From Actinomycetota bacterium (GTDB lineage Bacteria > Actinomycetota > Acidimicrobiia > Acidimicrobiales > JACCXE01), in NCBI GenBank assembly GCA_013697265.1, contig JACCXE010000001.1, forward strand, positions 1-30,673: DNA of 30,673 nt, given 5' to 3'. The position numbers and the translations under genes are program-made. A model generated the notes under the pieces. That model searched no databases and was not told where the DNA came from. It was given only the letters and a program-made list of their open reading frames with translations. How positions within the stretch are numbered: the stretch's first letter is position 1; the number at the start of each line of letters is the position of its first letter. Positions 23,265 to 30,673 of the stretch are shown here, one piece after another.

Positions 23265-24443
23265 CTATCGAAGAGACCGGGGCATGCCCAGGCCGAACAT
23301 GGCGATCAGATCGCGTTGGACCTCGTTGACGCCGCCGCCGAACGTGAGGATTAACAAGCTGCGGTAGTAGCGCTCGAGGCGCGCCTTCAGCACGGCCTCA
23401 GGCGAGTCCTCGGTGAGATAGCTCGGCTCACCCAGGATCTCGAACAGCAACTTGAACGCCTCGAGATAGAACTCGGTCCCAAAGACTTTGATGGTGGACG
23501 CGTCGGCGATGTTCAGCCCACCGCCGCTCGACGCTGCCCACGCCACCTTCCAGTTGATGAGCTTGAGGAACTCGAGTCGGGCGTAGACCCGAGCGAGATT
23601 CATCTGCACCCATTCCTGGTCAATGACGCGGCGTCCGTCCGCCAACTTCGTTTCCTGCGCCCACTTGCGCACTTCGTTGAGCGCGTTCTCGGGGATACCC
23701 GACGAGCACAGCGTGACGCGCTCGTGGTTGAGCTGGTTGGTGATCAGCCCCCAGCCGTTGTTCTCGCCACCGACGACGTTGCCGACGGGCACGCGGACGT
23801 CGTCGTAATACGTCTGGTTGATGTCGTGCTCGCTCAGCAGGTGCATGGGCTGGAACGAAAAGCCCGGCGTGGTGCGGGGCACGATGATGATCGAGATGCC
23901 TTTGTGCTTGGACACCTCGGGGTTGGTGCGCACCGCGAGCCAGATGTAGTCGGCGTCGCTCGAAAGCGACGTGAAGGTCTTCTGCCCGTTGATCACGTAC
24001 TCGTCGCCGTCACGCACAGCACGCGTTTGCAGCGACGCCAGATCGGTCCCCGAACCCGGTTCGCTGTAGCCGACGCAGAACGTGATCTCACCACGCAAAA
24101 TACGCGGCAGATAGAAGTTCTTCTGTTCGTCCGTGCCGAACTGCATGATCGTCGGACCGACCGTGTTGATCGTGAGCATGGGGACGGGCGCGCCGCCGCG
24201 CATCGACTCGTCGAAAAACACGAACTGCTCGAGCTGGCTGCGACCCTGTCCGCCGTACTCCTTGGGCCAGCCGATCCCGACCCAGCCATCGGCCGCCATC
24301 TGCTTGAAGATTCGACGCGTGGTCGGGCCGACACCGTGCTCCTTGCCCAGTTCTGCCTCGACCTCAGGGGTCAGCAGCTCGCGGTAGTACGCCCGCAGTT
24401 CTTGTCGAAGTTGTTCTTGTTCCTCGGTGTAGCCAATGAACAC
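23265..24443 (-). CDS. Acyl-CoA dehydrogenase catalytic subunit ChsE4 (FadE26-like)
   Basis: A 392-residue acyl-CoA dehydrogenase. YTEEQEQLRQELRAYY, GWPKEYGGQGRSQLEQ, YSEPGSGTDLASLQTRAV, and FGGGVNEVQRDLIAMFGLGMPR match FadE26. The likely base is E241 in QLNHERVTL. With the FadE27-like protein it should oxidise the early side-chain acyl-CoAs. GTG 24443 has GGGGAGG seven bases upstream; the longer frame would cover the divergent operator. The operator at 24467 also faces this gene (GTTCCAGT), so both directions are probably KstR-controlled. Confidence 0.9.
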   Translation of the reverse strand: MFIGYTEEQEQLRQELRAYYRELLTPEVEAELGKEHGVGPTTRRIFKQMAADGWVGIGWPKEYGGQGRSQLEQFVFFDESMRGGAPVPMLTINTVGPTIMQFGTDEQKNFYLPRILRGEITFCVGYSEPGSGTDLASLQTRAVRDGDEYVINGQKTFTSLSSDADYIWLAVRTNPEVSKHKGISIIIVPRTTPGFSFQPMHLLSEHDINQTYYDDVRVPVGNVVGGENNGWGLITNQLNHERVTLCSSGIPENALNEVRKWAQETKLADGRRVIDQEWVQMNLARVYARLEFLKLINWKVAWAASSGGGLNIADASTIKVFGTEFYLEAFKLLFEILGEPSYLTEDSPEAVLKARLERYYRSLLILTFGGGVNEVQRDLIAMFGLGMPRSLR

Positions 24444-24466
24444 GGGTGGGCCTCCCCTAGAAAAAC

Positions 24467-24480
24467 TGGAACACGTTACA
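24467..24480. promoter_or_regulatory. Bidirectional KstR-type operator
   Basis: TGGAACACGTTACA fits TnnAACnnGTTnnA fully and extends to the 18-base ACTGGAACACGTTACAGT. It lies 23 bases before the fadE26-like GTG (minus) and nine bases before the LLM GTG (plus). Confidence 0.85.
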
Positions 24481-24489
24481 GTCTGGCAC

Positions 24490-25512
24490 GTGAAGCTCGG
24501 ATTGCACATGGGGTACTGGGGCGCGGGGCCTCCGGCCAACGCGATCGACACTGTCCTCGAAGCGGAGCGCCTCGGGTTCGACTCGGTGTGGGTGGCCGAG
24601 AGCTACGGGTCGGACGCACTGACGCCGCTCGCGTGGTGGGGCGCGTCGACCTCGACGATCCGTCTCGGCACCAACCTGGCCCAGCTCTCCGCGCGTGCGC
24701 CGACCGCGATGGCCATGGCGGCCCAAACGCTCGACCATCTCTCGGGCGGGCGATTCGTGCTCGGCTTGGGCGTCTCCGGCCCGCAGGTTGTCGAGGGCTG
24801 GTACGGCGCGTCGTTCGACAAGCCCCTCGCCCGGACGCGCGAGTACGTCGACATCATCCATCGCGTGCTCGCCCGTGAAGGCCCCGTCACCAACGACGGG
24901 CCGCAGTATCCCCTCCCCTATCCCGGGGGGCTTGGCCTCGGGAAACCGCTGAAGTCGATCGTGCACCCGCTGCGCAAAGACATCCCGATCCTGCTCGGCG
25001 CCGAAGGCCCCAAGAACGTCGCACTAACAGCCGAGATTGCCGACGGCTGGTTTCCGATCTTCTTCTCGCCCCGTCACGACAAGATGTACACCGACGCGTT
25101 GGCCGAAGGTTTCGCCAGGCGCGACGGCGGCAAGCCTCCGCACTTTGAGGTCAACCCGATGGTGACGGTGTCGATCAACGACGACGTTGAGGTGGCGGCC
25201 GACGCGCTGCGGCCGATGATCGCGCTGTACGTCGGCGGCATGGGTGCCAAGGAGATGAACTTCCACTTCGACGTGTTCTGCCGCATGGGTTACGAGGGCG
25301 AGGCCCACAAAATCCAGGACCTCTATCTCGACGGCCACCAAGCCGACGCGATGGCGGCGGTGCCCACCGCCATGGTCGAGGAGATCTGCCTCATCGGCCC
25401 CGTAAACAAGATCCGCCACGACCTCGAAATGTGGAACGCGTCGATGGTGACGTCGATGCTGATCAACGGCTCCCCCGAGTTGTTACGCACGATGGCCGAC
25501 CTCGTCCTCTAA
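24490..25512 (+). CDS. LLM-class F420-dependent oxidoreductase (Rv3520c-like)
   Basis: A 340-residue luciferase-family barrel. KLGLHMGYWGAGPP, GSDALTPLAWWGA, QLSARAPTAMAM, LDHLSGGRFVLGLGVSGPQVVEGWYG and LGAEGPKNVALTAEIADGW follow M. tuberculosis Rv3520c, a KstR-region coenzyme F420-dependent oxidoreductase of unknown substrate. GTG 24490 starts nine bases after the operator, with no Shine-Dalgarno, so the message is probably leaderless. The upstream in-frame ATG would lie inside the divergent promoter. The stop is followed by a strong inverted repeat that may end transcription. Confidence 0.9.
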   Translation: MKLGLHMGYWGAGPPANAIDTVLEAERLGFDSVWVAESYGSDALTPLAWWGASTSTIRLGTNLAQLSARAPTAMAMAAQTLDHLSGGRFVLGLGVSGPQVVEGWYGASFDKPLARTREYVDIIHRVLAREGPVTNDGPQYPLPYPGGLGLGKPLKSIVHPLRKDIPILLGAEGPKNVALTAEIADGWFPIFFSPRHDKMYTDALAEGFARRDGGKPPHFEVNPMVTVSINDDVEVAADALRPMIALYVGGMGAKEMNFHFDVFCRMGYEGEAHKIQDLYLDGHQADAMAAVPTAMVEEICLIGPVNKIRHDLEMWNASMVTSMLINGSPELLRTMADLVL

Positions 25513-25515
25513 ACT

Positions 25516-25570
25516 CTCATTCTTGTAATCGTCAGTAGCTGTTTTCGCGCTCCTGGGTTACAAGAATGAG
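25516..25570. terminator. Perfect 13-bp inverted repeat between convergent genes
   Basis: CTCATTCTTGTAA (25516-25528) and its exact reverse complement TTACAAGAATGAG (25558-25570) flank a 29-base loop. There is no T-run. It sits between two convergent gene ends, so a bidirectional terminator is the simplest reading. The loop is larger than usual for one. Confidence 0.5.
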
Positions 25571-25583
25571 GACTTGTCGGCCT

Positions 25584-26522
25584 TTAAAGCCGCGTAGCGA
25601 GCAATTCGCTGTGGAAGTCCGGCGAGCCGAAGGCGGTGTCGAGAGCCCAGGCTCGCTTGAGGTAAAGGTGAGCGTCGACTTCCCACGTGAAGCCCATGCC
25701 CCCGTGCACCTGGATCGCGGCCTTGCCGTTTTTCACCGCGGCGTCGCCGGCGGTGATCTTGGCCGCCGACACGGCGCGGTCGACGTCGCCAACTGACGGA
25801 TCGTCGATGGTGACGCCCGCGGCGTACACCGCGGCCCGCGCCACTTCAGTGCGCACGAGCATGTCGGCGAGCATGTGCTTGACCGCTTGGAACGAGCCGA
25901 TCGGGCGATCGAACTGCTGGCGTTCCTTGGCGTAGGCGACGGCGACGTCGAGCACGGCTTCAGACAGCCCTAGCTGGATCGCCGCGGTGAGCAACGCGCC
26001 GTTCAGTCGCACTCGCGACGCGAGTTCGCCGTCGCCGACTTGCACACCCGTAGGCAAGCGTTCGGCGATCCAGATCGGCGTAAGCGGGTCGACAGGGTGT
26101 TCGCTGCGTGCGGCGACCACCGAAGCCGGGTCGACCTCGGCGATCCCGTTGGACTCGAGCACGAGCAACCGGTCGAGCACGTTCCAATATTCGATCACAA
26201 CGGGGCCCCGCGCCCGCTCGACGATGCCAACAACTTCGTTCGACGCCGCGATCTCACTGGCCACGAGCGGGCCAGGCACGCAAGCGCGTCCGAGCTCTTC
26301 GAACACGAGCACCGACTCGGCCGAGCCGAGCCCGACGCCGCCGTCAGCTTCTGGCGCCCGCAGCGTGAACACGCCGGCATCGACCAACTCGCTCCACAAC
26401 GCGCGGTCTACTCCGTCCGAGGCTTCGAGCTCGCGCACGGTTTCCATCGGGAAGCGGCCTTCGCAAAGTTTGCGCATGCCTTCTTGTAGGTCGACCTGGT
26501 CGCCACTGAGTTCGAAGTCCAT
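25584..26522 (-). CDS. Short acyl-CoA dehydrogenase-like subunit (FadE32/33-type)
   Basis: A 312-residue acyl-CoA dehydrogenase-fold protein, about 50 residues short of its relatives here. The N-terminal helical domain (MDFELSGDQVDLQEGMRK) and C-terminal domain (RQQFDRPIGSFQAVKHMLADM, then AIQVHGGMGFTWEVDAHLYLKRA) are intact; the middle beta domain is cut down to roughly residues 90-165. There is no glutamate at the base position (RLNGALLTAAIQLG). The length resembles FadE32/FadE33 of the HIP-degradation cluster. It is the last gene of the fadD3 operon and overlaps its probable partner dehydrogenase by one base. Confidence 0.85.
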   Translation of the reverse strand: MDFELSGDQVDLQEGMRKLCEGRFPMETVRELEASDGVDRALWSELVDAGVFTLRAPEADGGVGLGSAESVLVFEELGRACVPGPLVASEIAASNEVVGIVERARGPVVIEYWNVLDRLLVLESNGIAEVDPASVVAARSEHPVDPLTPIWIAERLPTGVQVGDGELASRVRLNGALLTAAIQLGLSEAVLDVAVAYAKERQQFDRPIGSFQAVKHMLADMLVRTEVARAAVYAAGVTIDDPSVGDVDRAVSAAKITAGDAAVKNGKAAIQVHGGMGFTWEVDAHLYLKRAWALDTAFGSPDFHSELLATRL

Positions 26523-27712
26523 CAGCGGTCCTTGGGCAGCCCGAGCACGCGCTCGGCCACGATGTTGCGTTGGATTTGCGACGTGCCCGCCGCGATCGAG
26601 ATCGAGATCGCGTGCAGGTGACCCTCGACGTGTTTGCCGCTGCGTAAGCCGCTTACGTCGAGCATCGACAGCGAGGCGCGATCGAGCACCCGCATCGTCA
26701 GCTCGCCAAGACGATGCCGGGTCTCGGAGTAGTGGAGCTTGAACACCGAACCCCCGACACCGGGCACTCCGTTGCGCGACGCCTGCGACACGTTGCGCTT
26801 GGTCAACGCCCACAGCGCGTCGAGGCCGGCTGACAGATGACCAATCTCACGCCGAAGCCCGGCGTCGTCCCACGCGGTGGCCGAACCGCGCGTCACCTTC
26901 TTCGCCACCTGAGCCAGATCCCGCACCAGTTGCATCGACTGCAGCATTTCACCGACGAACGCGGTGCCCCGCTCGAAGCTGAAGGTGACCATGGCGACGC
27001 GCCACCCATCGTTTTCGTCGCCGACCCGGTTAGCGACGGGCACCCGCACGTTGTCGAGGAACACTTCGCTGAACTCGCTGCCGCCGACAATGGTCTTGAG
27101 CGGCCGCACGTCGATCCCCGCAGTGGCCATGGGGACGATGAGCCAGCTGATGCCGCGGTGCTTGGACGCGTCGGGGTCGGTACGCACCAACATCTCGCAG
27201 TAATCCGCCACCTGCGCGTGCGACGTCCAGATCTTGGAGCCGTTGATCACGTACTCGTCGCCGTCGCGTATGGCCCGGGTGCGAAGCGACGCCAAGTCCG
27301 ATCCGGCCGAGGGCTCCGAAAACCCTTGGCACCACACCTCGTCGCCCCGAAGGATCCGGGGCAAGTGCGCGGCCTTCTGTTCCACCGACGCCTCGGCGTA
27401 CAACGTGGGGCCCGCGTGCAGCAGCCCCACGAAGTTGACCCCGACGTAGGGTGCGCCCGCCTTCTCTGCCTCCTCGAGGAAGATCAGCTGCTCGGTGGGC
27501 GTGGCTCCGCGGCCGCCGACCTCCTCCGACCAGGCGATGCCGGCGTAGCCCGCCTCGAACAGCGTTCGCTGCCAGGCCGTGTCGTATTCACGGCGGCCCT
27601 GCCAGTCGTCCTCGCCGGGCCGATCGGGCGGAAAACCCGGCAGCGCTTCGGCCAGCCACCCGCGCAACTCGGCGCGGAAGGCGGCGTCGCTGTCGGAGTC
27701 GCGCAGGTTCAT
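26522..27712 (-). CDS. Acyl-CoA dehydrogenase, catalytic-type (fadD3-linked FadE)
   Basis: A 396-residue acyl-CoA dehydrogenase: AWSEEVGGRGATPTEQL, FSEPSAGSDLASLRTRAIRDG, IWTSHAQVADY, and GTSQIQRNIVAERVLGLPKDR. The base-position glutamate is in FSFERGTAF. It probably forms a heteromer with the short FadE encoded next. With a FadD3-like ligase at the head of the operon, a role in oxidising HIP-type ring C/D acyl-CoAs (as FadE30/31 in mycobacteria) is likely but not certain. ATG 27712 overlaps the cupin stop by four bases (ATGA), supporting this start over the in-frame GTG at 27727. Confidence 0.87.
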   Translation of the reverse strand: MNLRDSDSDAAFRAELRGWLAEALPGFPPDRPGEDDWQGRREYDTAWQRTLFEAGYAGIAWSEEVGGRGATPTEQLIFLEEAEKAGAPYVGVNFVGLLHAGPTLYAEASVEQKAAHLPRILRGDEVWCQGFSEPSAGSDLASLRTRAIRDGDEYVINGSKIWTSHAQVADYCEMLVRTDPDASKHRGISWLIVPMATAGIDVRPLKTIVGGSEFSEVFLDNVRVPVANRVGDENDGWRVAMVTFSFERGTAFVGEMLQSMQLVRDLAQVAKKVTRGSATAWDDAGLRREIGHLSAGLDALWALTKRNVSQASRNGVPGVGGSVFKLHYSETRHRLGELTMRVLDRASLSMLDVSGLRSGKHVEGHLHAISISIAAGTSQIQRNIVAERVLGLPKDR

Positions 27713-28263
27713 TGCGACGCCCGCCACGCCGCGTTTGCCTCCGCGAACTGTCGGCGCGTGAACTCGACGTCGTGGGGCGACTCTTCGGATAGATCAGCGG
27801 GCCACTGGCTGCGGGGTTGGGTAAAAAAGTCGCCGCCGTACACGTGGATCGCGCCGGTCAGTTGCCTCAGGGGATTGGTGACGGCGTGGATCGTGTCGTC
27901 GCCCAGCAGTACCGAGTCACCCTCCGCTAGCCGCTTGCCGCCCGACGCGACAATCGGCGCCGTGCCTGGTGCGATGCGCCGGAAGAACGCGTTGTCTTCC
28001 TGGCCCGTGTAAATCCCGATGGCGGCCCACATCCGGTGATCGTGGGGCAACAGCTTCATTTTCGGCGCCCACACCACGTGGAGCACCGTCAGGTCGTCGG
28101 CCCGGTGCAACGTGTTGAGTCCACCTTCCTCGGGCTTCAGCGCGTCGGCCATGGCGGACCGGTCGGCCAAAGCCCGATCGAGCACCTGGCGGATCGCCCG
28201 CCGCGGCTCGACTTCGGCTATCGCCGCCTGGCACTGGGCCACGAACCCCTCGACGTCGAACAT
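27709..28263 (-). CDS. Cupin-fold metal protein (cysteine dioxygenase-like)
   Basis: A 184-residue cupin. H74 and H76 in LLPHDHRMWAAIGIYTG form the H-x-H metal pair, and H126 in GDDTIHAVTN is the likely third ligand, as in cysteine-dioxygenase-type cupins and uncharacterised double-stranded beta-helix enzymes. AIHVYGGDFF is also typical of that group. It could be an oxygenase or a thiol/CoA-linked enzyme; the substrate is unknown. It lies two bases after the phosphatase stop and overlaps the FadE by four bases, so it belongs to the fadD3 operon. Confidence 0.8.
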   Translation of the reverse strand: MFDVEGFVAQCQAAIAEVEPRRAIRQVLDRALADRSAMADALKPEEGGLNTLHRADDLTVLHVVWAPKMKLLPHDHRMWAAIGIYTGQEDNAFFRRIAPGTAPIVASGGKRLAEGDSVLLGDDTIHAVTNPLRQLTGAIHVYGGDFFTQPRSQWPADLSEESPHDVEFTRRQFAEANAAWRASQ

Positions 28264-28265
28264 GA

Positions 28266-28781
28266 CTACGACCGTACCGCCGCGGCGAGTTTGTCCACCA
28301 ACGCCGCCACCTCTTGCGCGCACGCCACGATCACTTCGAGCTCGCCTCCGGCCGGGTCTTCGACGTTCTCCCACTCCTCAAGCTCTAGGTCGGCCAACCC
28401 AAGCGCACCGACGCGCTCGCCCAACGAGGCCGAGGTGGACGGCAGGTCGCGGACCAACCGGCGAATGGTCGCCGTTTTCATCGCTGCCTCCGGATGTGTC
28501 CGCCGCACGTACTCGACGTGAAACGTCTCGAAGCACACGATGAGATCGGCGTCGCGAGCATCAGCGTCGCTGAGTTGACGGCTGCGGTGCGCCGGCTCCG
28601 TCACACCCAGCTCCTCCAGCGCGCGACGGGTGCGCCAGCTCATTGGCAGGCCCTCGATCACCATCGTCCCCGCGGTCACCACGCGGGCCCCGCCGATGTG
28701 CGACAGCACCGCACCGGCCATAACGCTACGGGCCGCGTTGCCGGTGCAGACGAAGACGACGTGCGGAATGGCTGCTACCAA
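28266..28781 (-). CDS. Low-molecular-weight protein tyrosine phosphatase
   Basis: A 171-residue phosphatase of the LMW-PTP family. The P-loop C-x5-R-S is C12-TGNAAR-S near the N-terminus (VFVCTGNAARS), and a general-acid Asp lies in VEDPAGG at ~142, as in the family's DP motif. The family hydrolyses phosphotyrosine; arsenate reductase is a relative. The start is TTG at 28781, overlapping the stop of the upstream gene, because no ATG or GTG lies between the stop and the P-loop. A phosphatase in a lipid-catabolism operon is unusual. The target is unknown. Confidence 0.85.
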   Translation of the reverse strand: MVAAIPHVVFVCTGNAARSVMAGAVLSHIGGARVVTAGTMVIEGLPMSWRTRRALEELGVTEPAHRSRQLSDADARDADLIVCFETFHVEYVRRTHPEAAMKTATIRRLVRDLPSTSASLGERVGALGLADLELEEWENVEDPAGGELEVIVACAQEVAALVDKLAAAVRS

Positions 28782-29572
28782 AGTTGGTCGGTGTAAGTGT
28801 CCGTCCCGACGATCGTCGGGATGAACGGCGACGCCCACAACAGCGAGCCCAGACCACTGGCCTTCAGCGCGTCGCCCTCTTCGGCGAAGCGCGGCCACGA
28901 GTCGGCCGGGTCGCCGTCGGTGAAGAACAGATACATGAAGCGACGCTCGACGCCCTCGACCCGGGGCACGTCGCTCGGCGCGTCGGCCAGCAACGGCATG
29001 GCGGAAAACCGGATCGCTAGCGCGATGTCGGAGCCGTTCATAGATTCGGGCAGCCGCGTCTCGCGGTACCAACGATCGATGTCCTCGTGCGTGACGCCCT
29101 CGGCGTGTTCGCCAACGATCGTGACCTGTCCACCGAAGCGATGGTCGAGGGCCAGTTCGGCCGGCACGCCGTCGGCGTCGCGGTTGAACGACCACTCGTA
29201 GTTGTAGAGCGCGGTGTGAATGTGGTCGCGCTCGGCAAACATGCGGCCGTTGGCGTGCAACTTGTTGACCTGGTCTACGGCCCAACGGTTCCAGTCGCCG
29301 TGGTGGCCACTGAGAATCCAGTAGATCGCGACATAGGAACCGGTCAACGGGTCAGGTGTGACCGGCGAGTCGATCGGATAGCGCAGGTCTTTGTACGGCC
29401 GCGTCGCCACGAAGCGCTGACCGGCGAACTGGTACGCGCCAACCATGCAGCCTGCGTAGAAATGGTCGCGTTCGTACCAGCGGTTGTACGCAACCTCGTG
29501 GCCCTTGCGGGGTTCGACGAGTGTGTACAGCATCGAGCCGAGCCGGATCTCGTCGTTCTCGTTGCCGGCCAT
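28775..29572 (-). CDS. Two-barrel (EthD-like) protein of unknown function
   Basis: A 265-residue protein with two similar halves that look like dimeric alpha-beta barrel (EthD-like) modules: YNRWYERDHFYAG near residues 28-40 and IDRWYRETRLPESMNG near 165-180. Such barrels bind small hydrophobic or aromatic molecules and occur in ring-cleavage and monooxygenase-like proteins. It lies two bases after the fadD3-like ligase stop and overlaps the phosphatase start. Function not known; ligand binding or a hydrolysis/oxygenation step on a ring fragment is conceivable. Confidence 0.75.
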   Translation of the reverse strand: MAGNENDEIRLGSMLYTLVEPRKGHEVAYNRWYERDHFYAGCMVGAYQFAGQRFVATRPYKDLRYPIDSPVTPDPLTGSYVAIYWILSGHHGDWNRWAVDQVNKLHANGRMFAERDHIHTALYNYEWSFNRDADGVPAELALDHRFGGQVTIVGEHAEGVTHEDIDRWYRETRLPESMNGSDIALAIRFSAMPLLADAPSDVPRVEGVERRFMYLFFTDGDPADSWPRFAEEGDALKASGLGSLLWASPFIPTIVGTDTYTDQLW

Positions 29573-29574
29573 TT

Positions 29575-30673
29575 TCAATCCCCCTCGTTCGCAGCGGCGC
29601 GAGCGCGCAGCTCGTGCTTCAAGATCTTGTTGCTCGCGTTCATGGGCAACGCATCGACCACGAAGAACCGGCGCGGCACCTTGTAGTTCGCCATGTGGTC
29701 GCGGCTCCACGCGTGCAGTTCGTCGGGCGTGGGCGCGGCACCGGGCCGCGCCACCACGAACGCGACCCCCACCTCGCCCATGCGCTCGTCGGGCACACCC
29801 ACAACCGCGACCTGCGCCACTTGCGGGTGCGCGAGCAGGTTGTTCTCGATCTCGGCTGGATACGCGTTGAACCCGCCGACGATGAACATGTCCTTCAACC
29901 GGTCGGTGATCTTGAGGTAGCCCCGCTCGTCCATCGTCCCGATGTCGCCGGTGTGCAGCCAGCCATCCGCGTCAATGGCTTCGCCGGTGGCGGACGGGTT
30001 ATCGAAGTACCCGGTCATCACGTTGTATCCCCGCACGACGATCTCGCCCGGCTCGCCGCGAGGCGCCTCGTTGTTCTTGTCGTCGACAACGCGCACCTCG
30101 GTATCGGGGATGGCGCAACCGGACGTGTTCGAGATGGTCTCGGCGTCGTCGCCGGCCCGACAGATCGACACCACGCCGGTCGACTCGGTGAGACCGTACG
30201 CAGTCACGATTGTTTTGAACGTGAGTTCCTTGCGCATGCGTTCGATCATCTCAACGGGGACAGGCGCCGCGCCCGTCACGCACAACCGCAGCGACGACAA
30301 ATCAAACGAGTCGCGCTGGGGATGATCAAGGATCGATTGGTAGAGCGCCGGCGGCCCGGGCAGCATCGAGATGCGTTCCTCGCTGATGCGGGCCAGCACC
30401 GTCGGCACGTCGAACACCGGATGCGGAACGATCGTTGCCCCCTTGATGAGACACGCGAGGAACCCCGCCTTGAACCCGAACGTGTGGAAGAACGGATTGA
30501 CGATCAGGTAGCGGTCGCCTGCAACGAGGCCGACAATCGACGCCCACTGCTCGAACACGCGCAGCGTCTGGCCGTGCGTGGCGACCACGCCTTTGGGCCG
30601 CCCCGTCGTGCCCGACGTAAAGATGAGGTCGGACACGTCGTCGCTACCCAACGCACCGATGCGCTTGTCGACC
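29575..30673 (-). CDS. fadD3: Acyl-CoA ligase, FadD3-like (5' end outside window)
   Basis: The C-terminal ~366 residues of an AMP-forming acyl-CoA ligase; the N-terminus lies beyond 30673 and the frame is open to the edge. Motifs: FTSGTTGRPKG (P-loop), AYGLTES, GWLHTGDIG, KITDRLKDMFIVGGFNAYPAE, and the C-terminal lysine region NASNKILKHEL (the usual GK is NK). The run from PFFHTFGFKAGFLACL to LPGPPALYQSILDHP matches what I recall of M. tuberculosis FadD3, the HIP-CoA ligase that starts degradation of steroid rings C and D. It heads an overlapping operon with the two-barrel protein, phosphatase, cupin and two FadE. Confidence 0.88.
   Translation of the reverse strand, partial: VDKRIGALGSDDVSDLIFTSGTTGRPKGVVATHGQTLRVFEQWASIVGLVAGDRYLIVNPFFHTFGFKAGFLACLIKGATIVPHPVFDVPTVLARISEERISMLPGPPALYQSILDHPQRDSFDLSSLRLCVTGAAPVPVEMIERMRKELTFKTIVTAYGLTESTGVVSICRAGDDAETISNTSGCAIPDTEVRVVDDKNNEAPRGEPGEIVVRGYNVMTGYFDNPSATGEAIDADGWLHTGDIGTMDERGYLKITDRLKDMFIVGGFNAYPAEIENNLLAHPQVAQVAVVGVPDERMGEVGVAFVVARPGAAPTPDELHAWSRDHMANYKVPRRFFVVDALPMNASNKILKHELRARAAANEGD

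Noticed and set aside
25516..25570. KstR2-type operator (CAAG/CTTG half-sites) for the HIP genes
   Set aside because: The half-sites are 30 bases apart and lie downstream of both genes, not at a promoter.
28106..28119. KstR-like core (AACGTGTT) within the cupin gene
   Set aside because: It lies inside coding sequence, fails the last consensus base and is not near a gene start. Similar AACGCGTT cores at 2681, 17121 and 27987 also arise from common codons.

Overview
The window is GC-rich DNA with many GTG and a few TTG starts, stop/start overlaps between neighbouring genes, and mycobacterial-type sterol catabolism genes. This points to an actinomycete (Actinomycetota). The Liv-type importer in place of Mce genes, and the general gene content, would fit Acidimicrobiia, but that placement is inference. 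No tRNA, rRNA, CRISPR array, insertion sequence or phage gene was seen.

Almost everything belongs to a steroid (cholesterol-like) side-chain and ring-remnant degradation locus. Left arm (757-5630): a FadA5-like thiolase, a 3Fe-4S ferredoxin, an SDR with an SDR-like partner, a cyclase-family hydrolase and a luciferase-like (LLM) oxidoreductase. Positions 5737-7059 hold an unrelated-looking surface protein with an ice-binding-type (DUF3494) domain, a Thr/Pro stalk and an LAxTG sorting signal. Core (7360-21628, all minus strand): kstR, then an operator, then SDR - acyl-CoA dehydrogenase - chsE2 - chsH2 - chsE1-like - chsH1 - ltp2 - livK - livHM fusion - livG - secreted membrane-anchored protein - livF - Cys-motif membrane protein. 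Junctions are overlapping or a few bases apart, except for a 69-base gap before livK. Right arm (21652-30673): a PPOX-fold flavin/F420 protein, the FadE26/FadE27 (ChsE4/ChsE5) pair, a second LLM oxidoreductase like mycobacterial Rv3520c, and a minus-strand operon that runs from a FadD3-like ligase (cut by the window end) through a two-barrel protein, a low-molecular-weight tyrosine phosphatase and a cupin to another FadE pair.

Four near-palindromic sites matching the KstR operator (TnnAACnnGTTnnA; here extendable to ACTnnAACnnGTTnnAGT) sit at 1950, 4482, 21019 and 24467. Each lies just upstream of a transcription unit, and a KstR-like TetR regulator is encoded at 21041-21628. In the inferred pathway, the FadE heteromers desaturate steroid acyl-CoAs, ChsH1/ChsH2 hydrates, Ltp2 with the ChsH2 DUF35 domain cleaves the last side-chain piece, FadA5 thiolyses in an earlier cycle, and FadD3 activates the ring C/D remnant (HIP).

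The most interesting feature is the physical and probably regulatory fusion of the last side-chain cycle with a complete Liv-type ABC importer plus two uncharacterised envelope proteins. This could be a steroid or bile-acid uptake system used instead of Mce4.
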